Below, one piece after another: positions 52,111 to 60,984 of a stretch of 64,000 nucleotides of DNA. Source of the DNA: CAVVIG01 sp050249955. GTDB taxonomy: Bacteria > Acidobacteriota > Vicinamibacteria > Vicinamibacterales > CAVVIG01. Under the pieces are notes generated by a model. That model was not told the DNA's origin. It saw only the letters and a list, made by a program, of their open reading frames with translations, and did not search any database. The DNA lies in assembly GCA_050249955.1 (NCBI GenBank), contig JBFWPN010000015.1, positions 1-64,000 of the forward strand. The letters are read 5' to 3'. The position numbers and the translations under genes were made by a program. Numbering within the stretch: position 1 is the stretch's first letter; the number at the start of each line of letters is the position of its first letter.

Positions 52111-53576
52111 TGGCGGTCCTGACCTCGCGCCGCCAGCGCCTCGTCATCGGCGTCATCGCGCTGCTGCTCGTGGCGATCGGCCTCACCGTCTACACCCGCT
52201 TCTTCCGCGAGGAACCGCCACCCTTCTTCGCGTCGGACGAGGAGCACTTCCTCTACGGGTCGGTCGGTACCGAGGCCGAGCAGGGCGTGCCGTACTGGAT
52301 CTGGCTCGTGCTTCCCCGCATCTTCCCGGAGTACCTGCCGCGTCCGGGCGGCTACGCCGCCATCGGCATCATCGGGCAGGACGGGCACGAGATGCCGATC
52401 GGCCTGTCGAAGGTCACCGTCGGCTTCCCGCGCGTCGGCATCAACTGCGCGATGTGCCATGCGGCCAGCTTCCGCGCCCAGCCCGACGACGTGCCGACGA
52501 TCTATCCGGCGGCGGCGTCGCACCAGACAGGAGAGCAGGAGTACCTGCGGTTTCTCATTCGCAGCGCAGCCGACCCGCGGTTCACGGCCACCACCATCCT
52601 CAACGAGATTGCGAAGAACACCGAGCTGTCGTTCCTCGACCGCCTGCTCTACCGCTTCGCGATCATCCCGGGCACGCGCCGCGCGCTGCTGGACCTGAAG
52701 GAGCAGAACGCCTGGATGGACGGGCGTCCCGACTGGGGCCGCGGTCGCATCGATCCGTTCAACCCCGTGAAGTTCGGCATCCTCAGGCAGCCGGTCGACG
52801 AGACGATTGGCAACTCCGACATGATGCCGCTCTGGAACCAGGCACGTCGCGAGGGCACCGCCTACCACTGGGACGGCCTGAGCACCACCCTGCGCGACGT
52901 GGTCCAGTCGTCGGCGCTGGGCGACGGCGCGTCGCGCCGCTGGGTGGAGCGCGACTTCGAGAGGTGGGACGAGACCGACCCGCAGAAGATGTCCAGCCTG
53001 CGGCGTGTGTTCAACTACATCGGGTCGCTGAAGGCGCCCGCCTATCCGCTGCCGATCGATCAGGCGCTGGTCGCGGCCGGTGCGCCGGTCTACCAGGCGC
53101 ACTGCGCCGAGTGCCACGCACCGGGTGGCAAGCGGTTCGGCACGGTCATCCCCCTCGAGGAGATCGGCACCGACCGCAACCGGCTCGACATGTGGACCGC
53201 GTCAGCCGCCGACGCCTACAACGCCTACGGCGAGGGCTATTCCTGGAAGTTCTCCGGTTTCCGCAAGACGAACGGCTACACCTCGGTGCCGCTCGACGGC
53301 CTCTGGCTCACCGGACCGTACCTGCACAACGGTTCGGTGCCCACGCTCGCCGACCTGCTCGAACCGGTCGAGCAGCGGCCCAGGCAGTTCTGGCGCGGGC
53401 TCGACCTGTTCGATCCGGCGAAGGTGGGCTTCGTCAGCGACGGCGACGAGGCCAGGAGGACCGGCACGCTGCTCGACGTCTCGAAGCCGGGGAACAGCAA
53501 TGCGGGGCACACCTACGGCACCGCCCTCACGCCCGACGAGAAGCGCGCCCTGCTCGAGTACATGAAGACGCTCTGA
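52110..53576 (+). CDS. membrane-anchored di-heme cytochrome c (RoxA/peroxidase-like), copy 2
   Basis: This 488-aa protein has an N-terminal helix (about 11-29), haem sites CAMCH (113-117) and CAECH in the second half, and the same terminal pattern as its neighbour (GLWLTGPYLHNGSVPTLADLLEP, PGNSNAGHTYGTALTPDEKRALLEYMKTL). It differs from copy 1 in the loops around the first haem. The two probably arose by duplication and may pass electrons in sequence or act on different acceptors. Confidence 0.88.
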   Translation: MAVLTSRRQRLVIGVIALLLVAIGLTVYTRFFREEPPPFFASDEEHFLYGSVGTEAEQGVPYWIWLVLPRIFPEYLPRPGGYAAIGIIGQDGHEMPIGLSKVTVGFPRVGINCAMCHAASFRAQPDDVPTIYPAAASHQTGEQEYLRFLIRSAADPRFTATTILNEIAKNTELSFLDRLLYRFAIIPGTRRALLDLKEQNAWMDGRPDWGRGRIDPFNPVKFGILRQPVDETIGNSDMMPLWNQARREGTAYHWDGLSTTLRDVVQSSALGDGASRRWVERDFERWDETDPQKMSSLRRVFNYIGSLKAPAYPLPIDQALVAAGAPVYQAHCAECHAPGGKRFGTVIPLEEIGTDRNRLDMWTASAADAYNAYGEGYSWKFSGFRKTNGYTSVPLDGLWLTGPYLHNGSVPTLADLLEPVEQRPRQFWRGLDLFDPAKVGFVSDGDEARRTGTLLDVSKPGNSNAGHTYGTALTPDEKRALLEYMKTL

Positions 53577-53595
53577 CCGCCGGCCCGCTCGCGGC

Positions 53596-54786
53596 TCAGT
53601 CCGTCAGCGGGAACAGGTGCGGCAGGCTGAACAGCGCCTCGTTCAGGAAGAAGTCGGTGAGTACGCGGAAGTCGCGGCGCTGTGCGTTCCGGCACGCGGT
53701 GCCGATGAGCGTGCCGATGTTCGCCCGGGCCAGCGTGAGTTCGGCCTCGTTCGTCACGAGGATCACCCGTCCCTCGATCAGGTTCAGCAGCCAGGCCCTG
53801 GCATGTTCCAGGTCGTACCCCTGATCCCGCGCCACCGTGTCGGCCGCCTCCCACATGGCCGCCATCCGCCGCCGCACAGCCACCGGTAGCAGTTCGATCC
53901 CCGAATCGCCGATCCTGGAAGCCTCGCGCTCCGACGGCTCGTCCTCTACCGGGCAGGTGGCCGGCGGGTTGGTCCACCCCGCGAGGTCGGTGGCGGTGTA
54001 GTGGCGTCGGTCGGTCGACGAGATGGCTCTCACCGGGAGCGGCAGGTCCTTCGCCGGTTTCGGCTGCGTGATATCCGGCTGCAGGGCGGCGATGTCGGCG
54101 TCGGTGATCGGCAGGCCAGCCGCCTGCGCCTTCCGGAACATCCAGCGCAGCGTGATGTCGTTCAGGCCCCGATTCCCGTTGCCGCCACCCACATCGGAGT
54201 GCACGCCGCGGAACCAGACCTCACAGGCCCCGGGCAGGCGGGTGGGCAGGAACGAGAGGCGGCGCTCGTCGAGCGCCAGGGCATGGAAGCAGAACGTCAG
54301 GTTGCTCGAGGGCAGGCTCAGGTGGTGCCCGAAGTTCAGCACTTCACTCCCGGTGTTCCCGAGACCGAATGCGGCCACGGTGTCCCAGACGCCGAGGAAG
54401 CGGATCTGCGGCGCTGCCTCGACCATCTCGTCGGTGTCCGGGTGGCGTACTCCCCGCTCCAGCAGGTAATGGCAGAAATCCAGCGTAGTTGCTGCGCCGC
54501 GGCTGAAGCCGACAATGTCGATGGTGGTGTCGCCGGCAGTCCAGGCACGGCAGAGGTGGGCGTAGGCCTCCTTGATGCGTGGCAGTTCGCCGAGGCCGAA
54601 CGCCCCGCCCAGCGCGCGGCCGATCGCGTCGAAGCGCGTGCCCACGCCGGCCACGTAGAAGTTCCCGTCGGCGCTGGTATTCCGCGCATAGGCCTCGAAG
54701 AACCGCGCGACGTTCGTGTTCGCGTAGTGCAGGTCCTCGGTGGTCTTCGCCTCGTTCCACGTGCCGTCGAATGCATACAACGCCAT
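53596..54786 (-). CDS. DUF2235 (Tle1-like) alpha/beta hydrolase
   Basis: The 396-aa protein begins with YAFDGTWN, has the nucleophile elbow GFSRG (Ser95) in DIVGFSRGAATTLDF and the acid residue in GVWDTVAAFG, and continues with the family motif EVWFRGVHSDVGGGN, with the final His in the same region. Tle1 effectors of type VI secretion are phospholipases of this family; others are free cytoplasmic hydrolases. No VgrG, PAAR or immunity gene is next to it. It converges with the cytochrome run and diverges from the kinase. Confidence 0.85.
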   Translation of the reverse strand: MALYAFDGTWNEAKTTEDLHYANTNVARFFEAYARNTSADGNFYVAGVGTRFDAIGRALGGAFGLGELPRIKEAYAHLCRAWTAGDTTIDIVGFSRGAATTLDFCHYLLERGVRHPDTDEMVEAAPQIRFLGVWDTVAAFGLGNTGSEVLNFGHHLSLPSSNLTFCFHALALDERRLSFLPTRLPGACEVWFRGVHSDVGGGNGNRGLNDITLRWMFRKAQAAGLPITDADIAALQPDITQPKPAKDLPLPVRAISSTDRRHYTATDLAGWTNPPATCPVEDEPSEREASRIGDSGIELLPVAVRRRMAAMWEAADTVARDQGYDLEHARAWLLNLIEGRVILVTNEAELTLARANIGTLIGTACRNAQRRDFRVLTDFFLNEALFSLPHLFPLTD

Positions 54787-54908
54787 GCCGCTCTCCTCCA
54801 GGCTCCGGGTCCGCTGCCGCCTATGCTACCGCTGGTGACGGCTGGCACGGGGCGGCCGCACCCTCCTAAACGCTCCCGAGAGCGCGTGCGCACACGTGCG
54901 GGAACAGG

Positions 54909-54914
54909 TAGATT
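54909..54914 (+). promoter_or_regulatory. -10-like hexamer TAGATT before the kinase gene
   Basis: TAGATT ends 9 bases before the ATG at 54924, with no ribosome site in between. This repeats the near-leaderless arrangement seen elsewhere in the window. Confidence 0.35.
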
Positions 54915-54923
54915 AGTCAGCGC

Positions 54924-57365
54924 ATGTCAACGCCGGTGAACGACGATACGCCCGAACTGCTGAAGCTGGCTGCCGCCGTGGCCGACTCGGACGCGGTGGA
55001 CTGGGCCCACGCCGAGACCGTCGCGTCGCCGGACGAGTCGTCCGTGATCCGCCAGCTCAAGGTGCTGGCCAGCCTTGTGTCGTCGCACCGTGCCCTCGAG
55101 CCCCCGCCCGTGCGGCGCTTCCACGAAGGGCAGTACTGGGGCCCGCTCGAGATCAGGCGCGAGATCGGCCGGGGTTCGTTCGCCACGGTCTACCTGGCGT
55201 GGGACCCTGGCCTCGAACGTGAAGTGGCCCTGAAGGTGCTCAACACGCAGGGCGGGCTCGCCCCGGTCGACGCCGTGCTCCAGGAAGGGCGGCTGCTCGC
55301 ACGCGTGAACCACCCCAACGTGGTGCGCATCTTCGGCATCGACGAGTACGAGGCGTCGGTCGGCCTGACGATGGAGTTCGTGGAGGGGCTGACGCTGAAG
55401 GCGGTGCTGGCCGAACGCGGCGTGTTCGGGGCGGCGGAAGCGGCGCTGATCGGGTTCGACCTGTGCGGGGCCGTGGCCGCCGTGCACCGGGCCGGCCTCA
55501 TCCATCGCGACATCAAGACCCAGAACGTGATGCGCGCGGTCGGCGGGCGTGTCGTCCTGATGGATTTCGGCGGCGTCGGCAACCTGAGCGACCGCGACTC
55601 GTACGTCCGCAACATCAAGGGTACGCCGCTCTACATCGCACCCGAGATCTTCGATGGCGGCGCGGCGTCCGTGGCCAGCGACATCTACAGCCTCGGTGTG
55701 CTGCTGTTCAACCTCGTGACCCGGCGCCACCCGGTGGAAGGGCAGTCGCTCGACGACATCAAGCGTGCGCACGAGCATCACGAGATGGCAGCGCTGGGCG
55801 ACCTGCGTCCCGACCTGCCGGATGCGTTCGTCCAGGTCGTCTGCCGGGCGCTGGAGCGCGATCCGGCCAAGCGCTTCCGCAGCGCGGGCGCCATGCAGGA
55901 TGCGCTCATCCGATCGATGAACCTTGGCACGCCGTCCGAGTCGTTCTCGCTGGCTCCTGCGTCGAACCGCGACCTGCCGTCGATTGCGGTGCTGCCGTTC
56001 TCGAACATCGGGCCCGACCCCGATCTCGACTACTTCAGCGAAGGGCTCGCCGAGGAGCTTGTCACTGCCTTCGGGAAAGTGCGCGGGCTGCGGGTCGTGT
56101 CCCGGACCGCCTCGCTGCGGTTCAAGGGGCACACCACCGACCTCCAGACGCTGTGCCGGGAGCTCGATGCCACGACCGTGCTCGAAGGAACGGTCAGCAA
56201 GAGCGGTAACCAGCTCCGGGTGTCCACCCGGCTCGTGAACGGCGCCGACGGGTTCCTCCTGTGGTCCGAGCGCTACAGCCGCACCATGGACGACGTGTTC
56301 GCAGTGCAGGACGACATTGCGACCCGGGTGGTCGAGCGGTTCCGGCTCTCGGTGGGCGAACTGCAGCAGCGGGTACTGGGCGCGAGGCACACCGACAACC
56401 CGCGTGCCTATCACCTCTACCTCAAGGGGCGTTTCAACTGGAGCCGCCGGTACCACGGCGGGCTGGCGACGGCGATCGACTGCTTCAGCCGGGCCATCTC
56501 CGAGGACGCCGGCTACTCGCTCGCGCACGCCGGCCTGGCCGACGTGTACGCGTTCCTGGGGCTGTACTCGCTCATGAAGCCGTCAGACGCCTTCTCGATG
56601 GCGTCGGCCGCGGCGCAGCGTGCCATGCAGATCGACCCGGACGTGCCAGAGGTGCAGACCTCGCTCGGACTCGTGGCCACCGGGCGCGACTGGGACATGC
56701 CCCGCGCCATGGGGCACCTCGCGCGGGCCGTCGAGCTCGATCGTTCGCAGGCGCTGCCACGCATCTACCACGCCTGGATCGAGGTGATTCTCGGCAACAT
56801 GCCGGAGGCGATCCGGCTCGCCCGTGAGGCCCAGGCGATCGACGACCGGTCGGCGCTGGTGAACAGCGGCGCCGCCTACGCGCACTTCATGGCGGGGGAG
56901 TTCGACGAGGCGGTCTCCGAATGCGATCGCGCGCTCGACGCCCAGCCGAACTTCATCATCGGGATGTACGTGAAGGGCATGTGCCGGGCCGTGCAGGGCC
57001 GGCTCGACGAGGCGATCGACCTGTTGTCGCGGGCGGCCGCGATGTCCAACCGCGCCCCCTTCTACATCGGGCTGCTCGGGAACTTCTTCGCGCGCGCCGG
57101 GCGGGTGGACGAGGCGCACGCCATCATCGCGGAGCTGGAAGCCCGCATGGCGGAGACCTACGTGCCGCCGCACGCCTTCACGTTCATCTACGCCGGGCTG
57201 GGCGACCTCGAGAGGGCCTTCGACTGGCAGGACCGGGCGAACGCCGATGGCGCGTCACCCTTCAACTACTTCTCGCCCGTGATCGAGGAACTGCAGACCC
57301 ATCCGCGCCACCTGGAGGACCTCCGCCAGCGGGGATGGAGGGCCTGGGAGCGTCAGCGGCCCTGA
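54924..57365 (+). CDS. Ser/Thr protein kinase with TolB-like and TPR C-terminal domains
   Basis: The 813-aa protein has a Hanks-type kinase domain (about 73-330): GRGSFATVY, Lys104 in ALKVL, HRDIKTQN, and DFGG with one changed residue after DFG. From about 352 a TolB-like, adenylate-cyclase-associated fold begins (SIAVLPFSNIGPDPDLDYFSEGLAEELVTAF), followed by TPR-like helices to the end. No membrane helix is evident, so all domains are probably cytoplasmic, unlike the other kinase of this window. It ends 13 bases into the converging sigma factor gene. Confidence 0.9.
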   Translation: MSTPVNDDTPELLKLAAAVADSDAVDWAHAETVASPDESSVIRQLKVLASLVSSHRALEPPPVRRFHEGQYWGPLEIRREIGRGSFATVYLAWDPGLEREVALKVLNTQGGLAPVDAVLQEGRLLARVNHPNVVRIFGIDEYEASVGLTMEFVEGLTLKAVLAERGVFGAAEAALIGFDLCGAVAAVHRAGLIHRDIKTQNVMRAVGGRVVLMDFGGVGNLSDRDSYVRNIKGTPLYIAPEIFDGGAASVASDIYSLGVLLFNLVTRRHPVEGQSLDDIKRAHEHHEMAALGDLRPDLPDAFVQVVCRALERDPAKRFRSAGAMQDALIRSMNLGTPSESFSLAPASNRDLPSIAVLPFSNIGPDPDLDYFSEGLAEELVTAFGKVRGLRVVSRTASLRFKGHTTDLQTLCRELDATTVLEGTVSKSGNQLRVSTRLVNGADGFLLWSERYSRTMDDVFAVQDDIATRVVERFRLSVGELQQRVLGARHTDNPRAYHLYLKGRFNWSRRYHGGLATAIDCFSRAISEDAGYSLAHAGLADVYAFLGLYSLMKPSDAFSMASAAAQRAMQIDPDVPEVQTSLGLVATGRDWDMPRAMGHLARAVELDRSQALPRIYHAWIEVILGNMPEAIRLAREAQAIDDRSALVNSGAAYAHFMAGEFDEAVSECDRALDAQPNFIIGMYVKGMCRAVQGRLDEAIDLLSRAAAMSNRAPFYIGLLGNFFARAGRVDEAHAIIAELEARMAETYVPPHAFTFIYAGLGDLERAFDWQDRANADGASPFNYFSPVIEELQTHPRHLEDLRQRGWRAWERQRP

Positions 57366-57922
57366 GCGTCGGCCATCAGCGTGGCCAGGCGCTTCACCGC
57401 GCGGGCCACCGCCATGCGCGCTGCATCAGCGGACGGCTTGCCGGTCAGCGCCGCGATCTCCTCGTAGCTGGAACCCCGCTCGAGCCGCGCCCGCACGGCC
57501 TGCTGGTCGTCCGGTGACAGCTGCGCGAGCGCCGCCTCGAAGCGTTCCCGTGTCTGGCTGTCGATGGCCGCATCGAGCGGTGAGCGGCCGCCATCGGTCA
57601 GCCCTTCATCCAGCTCGCGCTGCAGTGGCCGGCGGCCGGCCCGCCTGATGTGGTCGTAGACCTGGTTGATCACCGCCTGGTGCAGGTAGGCGCGCAGCGC
57701 CCCTTCGCCCCGGTACTCGAACCGGTCGAAGTTCATGACCGTGCGCTTCATGGCGTCCTGGACGAGATCGTGCGTGTCCGCCAGGTCGCGCGCGAACTGC
57801 GGCAGGCGTCCATGTGCCCACCGGCGCAGTTCGGGCAGGTGACGCTCCAGCAGGCGGCCCAGCGCATCATCGTCACCCGACTGCGCACGACGAATCAGTT
57901 CGACCGACGAATCGGGGTCCAT
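57353..57922 (-). CDS. ECF-family sigma factor
   Basis: This 189-aa protein has region 2 in ELIRRAQSGDDDALGRLLERHLPELRRWAHGRLP and DTHDLVQDAMKRTVMNFDRFEYRGEGALRAYLHQAVINQVYDHIRR, and region 4 in ARLERGSSYEEIAALTGKPSADAARMAVARAVKRL. ATG at 57922 is chosen, with a GTG immediately before it. It is expressed opposite to the kinase with a 13-base tail overlap. By analogy with the first sigma/kinase pair it may act with the kinase, but the opposite orientation argues for independent promoters. Confidence 0.9.
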   Translation of the reverse strand: MDPDSSVELIRRAQSGDDDALGRLLERHLPELRRWAHGRLPQFARDLADTHDLVQDAMKRTVMNFDRFEYRGEGALRAYLHQAVINQVYDHIRRAGRRPLQRELDEGLTDGGRSPLDAAIDSQTRERFEAALAQLSPDDQQAVRARLERGSSYEEIAALTGKPSADAARMAVARAVKRLATLMADAQGR

Positions 57923-58101
57923 CACCGTGACTCAACCGCGATTCTCCGTCGAAGCCGAGCAGCAACGCAAGCGTGAGCACGGCCGGGCAGGCCGGGTGGA
58001 GGCCACGGACCCGGAGGTGTGACACCGGTCCGGGGACGCCCTGATGGCGGAACGCCGCAGGTTCTGCTCAAGGGGGCAGGGAGCGTGCCGATTACCAGCG
58101 C

Positions 58102-58581
58102 GTGTGGAGCCGGACGTTCGCTGATGTGCTCGATGACGCGCTCGGGGTCACAGCCGGGCCGGTAAGCTACGCGAGCCGCGGCGCCACGGCGTTCACACAA
58201 CAGCCTGCGCATCCGTTCCTCTTCGTCAAGATGCCGGCCTTTGCCGGCGCGCGCGTCACGTATGCGACGGCGCACCAGGCGAAGGGAACGGGCCAGGTCG
58301 TCGCGGACGCGCCCGGACCGGCCGAGGTCCGTCGGCCGGTGCGGACGCTCACCGCGACAGAGCAGCGCGCGCTCGACGGGCTCGTCGCCGCCGGCGCCGC
58401 CCTGCACGCCGACTTCACGGCCGCTGAACTCCGACGCGCCTACCGCGCACTCGCCCGCCGCATTCACCCGGATCGACACCCGCACGCATCTCACGCCCAG
58501 CGGACCGAGCTGTCCCGGCAGTTTGCCGACGCATCGGGTCACTATCGGACCCTGCTCGCCACCGTCGAGCCCCGTCACTAG
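58102..58581 (+). CDS. J-domain protein with a poorly structured N-terminus
   Basis: This is a 159-aa protein. The last 60 residues form a J-domain: helix II ADFTAAELRRAYRALARRI, the HPD motif (His122-Pro-Asp) and helix III SRQFADASGHYRTLL. The first 90 residues are low-complexity and show no domain. J-domains stimulate Hsp70 ATPase. No DnaK gene is nearby. The start is GTG at 58102, weakly supported; the 179-base gap before it holds no other gene. Confidence 0.65.
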   Translation: MWSRTFADVLDDALGVTAGPVSYASRGATAFTQQPAHPFLFVKMPAFAGARVTYATAHQAKGTGQVVADAPGPAEVRRPVRTLTATEQRALDGLVAAGAALHADFTAAELRRAYRALARRIHPDRHPHASHAQRTELSRQFADASGHYRTLLATVEPRH

Positions 58582-58600
58582 ACCCTCGACATCATCCCGG

Positions 58601-59641
58601 TCAGCGGCCGCCACCCGTGGCTGGCGCGGTGTGGCAGTGGGCAATGTAGGTGAGCCCGGTGCGCTCGAGGCCGATCGCGACGTGCGCGTCCGGGTAGCCG
58701 GCTTCGGCGCAGAGCCGCCGCATCTCCGCCTCCGAGCGGTGGATCAGCATCCACTCCGCCATGTGCTCCATCCAGGGTCGGTACAGGTTCGAGTCGGCGA
58801 TGTTGGTGAAGACCATCCGGCCACCGTCGACCAGGAGGTGTTCGCGTGCGTATCGGAGCACCATGCGCGCCACCTTGTCCGGCAGGTAGTCGAAGAGTCC
58901 GCCGGCGAGCACCAGGTGGTACGGACCCCAGCCACGCACGTCGGGCAGTCCGCGGATCACATTGCGGTGCACGGGCGTGAGGCGATCAGCGATGTCGGGC
59001 AGGCAGCGCAGGCTGAAGGCGAGCGCGTCTGCGTCCTGGTCGAGCAGCACGGCGCGGAACGGACGCCGCGCAAGCAATGACTGGATCTGGCGCAGGTCCG
59101 GGCTGCCGCCTGCCGCGAGGATCAGCACGCGCGGTTCCGCGACCGGCGGATCGGGCGCGAGGATCGCCTCGAGAATCGTGCGGGCCTGCAGGTCGGCCTT
59201 GTTGCGGTGCTGCTGCGCGAGCGCCGAGTCGAGCGCGTACTGCTCCAGCCAGTAGGAGAACCGGCCGGGCTCCGCGCGGTTCTGCTGCTGCATCAGCCAC
59301 TCGATGGTCTCGAAGTCGCCCGGGTAGCCGCGCGGCCACACCTGCAGCCGGTGGATGAACGGCGACTCGGCGTGCACGGCGCGGGCGGGCGCGAGCCGAC
59401 CGATAACCGCCTCGCGCGACCACCCGGCGGCCCGCAGGTCGGCGATCGAGAGCTGCAGGCGATGACTGAGGGCAATGGCGAGGTGCAGGCCGTCGGCAGC
59501 GGGAACCTGCCGGTAGGTGCCCAGGCGCGCCACCTCATCGACCACCTCGTCGAGGACCGTGGTCCGCGTCGACGCCTCCGACGGCGACGGGCTGGAGAGC
59601 GGTGTCTGGTTCGCGAGTTCGATCGTGGACTGCTCGAGCAT
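58601..59641 (-). CDS. class I SAM-dependent methyltransferase
   Basis: The 346-aa protein has a helical N-terminal domain of about 150 residues and a Rossmann methyltransferase. Motif I is ILAAGGSPDLRQIQ, the acidic loop LDQDADALAF binds SAM, and YHLVLAGGLFDYLPDKVARMVLRYAREHLLVDGGRMVF is typical motif IV-VI. The acceptor is unknown. The N-terminal region (SPFIHRLQVWPRGYPGDFETIEWLMQQ) may recognise it. It diverges from the ABC exporter genes. Confidence 0.85.
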   Translation of the reverse strand: MLEQSTIELANQTPLSSPSPSEASTRTTVLDEVVDEVARLGTYRQVPAADGLHLAIALSHRLQLSIADLRAAGWSREAVIGRLAPARAVHAESPFIHRLQVWPRGYPGDFETIEWLMQQQNRAEPGRFSYWLEQYALDSALAQQHRNKADLQARTILEAILAPDPPVAEPRVLILAAGGSPDLRQIQSLLARRPFRAVLLDQDADALAFSLRCLPDIADRLTPVHRNVIRGLPDVRGWGPYHLVLAGGLFDYLPDKVARMVLRYAREHLLVDGGRMVFTNIADSNLYRPWMEHMAEWMLIHRSEAEMRRLCAEAGYPDAHVAIGLERTGLTYIAHCHTAPATGGGR

Positions 59642-59792
59642 GACTGGGCCTCCGGGGGCGGATGCGCCTGACGTGCCTCAACGGGCGTCGGCGGTACCCC
59701 GAAGGACGGACACGTACGGAGGTTTCCCTCAGCCGGTGTCGCACCGAGACTGACGGAATCAGAGGCGCTCGTCCGTCCACTGGAGCGAACCC

Positions 59793-60983
59793 ATGTCATT
59801 CCGGTCCTCGTCCACTGGCGCAGACGGCCCGCTCCGATGCCACCGCGCCGACGCGTCCATTCCCCTCCTGCTGGTCTGGCGCCATGCCACGAGGCACCGG
59901 AGCCGCTTCGCCATGACCGTCGCGGGCGTCGCGGTGGCTGTCTTCCTGATGGTGTTCCAGGGGAGCCTGCTCATCGGCTTCGTGCGGGCGGCCGGACGGG
60001 TCATTGCCACCGCAGGCGGCGACGCGTGGATCGTCGGCCGCGGCGTGCCCAGCTTCGACTTTCCAGCCGCGATCCCGCGCCAGTACCTGGACCTTGCGCG
60101 GCAGGTGGAGGGCGTCGATACGGTGCTACCGATCGTGGCCGGCATGTCCTCGTTCGTGCGTGGTGACGGCGAACATCGGGGCGTGGTGATGGTGGGGCTC
60201 GACCGCCGCTTCCCGCCGTCGCTGCCGCTGCCAGTTCGCGACGGCACGGCCGTGCTCGACCGCGAGGGGGTGGTGATCGACGCCAGCAACCGCGACCTGC
60301 TGGGGCTCCATCGGATCCCGGCCGCCATCGAGATCGCCGGTCGCCGCACGGACGTGGTACGTGTGGCCGACGGGTTCGGCTCCTTCCTCGGGAGCCCGTA
60401 CGTGTTCGGCGATGTCACGCACGTGCGCGACGTGCTCGGTATCGATGCCGACGCAGTGAGTTACGGCGTCGTCTTCGTGGACGCGCCGCCCGTGTCCGAC
60501 GCGCAGCTCGCCATGCTCCGGCAGCGGATCCCTGACGCCGACGTGCTGTCCACCGAGCAGTTCGCCTCCAGGTCTGCCTGGTTCTGGCTGGTGCAGACCG
60601 GTGCGGGCGGCGCCATCGTGGTGGCCGCGCTGCTCGGCTGCGTCGTCGGACTCGTCATCGTGCTGCAGACCATGTATGCCAGCACCGTGGAGAGCCTGGC
60701 CGAGTTCGCCACGCTCAAGGCCCTTGGAGCCCCGGCCTCCTCGATTCGCCGGTTCGTGGCGACGCAGGCGCTGATCATCGGTGCCCTCGGATCGGGTGCC
60801 GGGCTCCTGCTGCTCGACCCCATGGTGGCCCTGGCGCGCACCTACCTGGTCTCGTGGGTGGAGACACCGTTGTGGCTGCGCGGCGTGGGGCTCGTCGCGG
60901 GCATGGCGATCTCGACCGTGGCGGCCCTCGGAGCAGCCAGGACGGCCGCAACGGTGGATCCCGTGCGGGTGCTGAGGGGATGA
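59793..60983 (+). CDS. ABC transporter permease, DevC/MacB-like (FtsX domain)
   Basis: This 396-aa permease has one N-terminal membrane helix, a long periplasmic domain (about 70-260) and three C-terminal helices (AIVVAALLGCVVGLVIVLQTMYASTVESLAEFATLKALGA is the FtsX core). DevC and MacB permeases work with an ATPase and a membrane fusion protein, both of which follow. The ATG at 59793 is preceded by a weak GGAGCGA site. It diverges from the methyltransferase. Confidence 0.88.
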   Translation: MSFRSSSTGADGPLRCHRADASIPLLLVWRHATRHRSRFAMTVAGVAVAVFLMVFQGSLLIGFVRAAGRVIATAGGDAWIVGRGVPSFDFPAAIPRQYLDLARQVEGVDTVLPIVAGMSSFVRGDGEHRGVVMVGLDRRFPPSLPLPVRDGTAVLDREGVVIDASNRDLLGLHRIPAAIEIAGRRTDVVRVADGFGSFLGSPYVFGDVTHVRDVLGIDADAVSYGVVFVDAPPVSDAQLAMLRQRIPDADVLSTEQFASRSAWFWLVQTGAGGAIVVAALLGCVVGLVIVLQTMYASTVESLAEFATLKALGAPASSIRRFVATQALIIGALGSGAGLLLLDPMVALARTYLVSWVETPLWLRGVGLVAGMAISTVAALGAARTAATVDPVRVLRG

Positions 60984-60984
60984 G

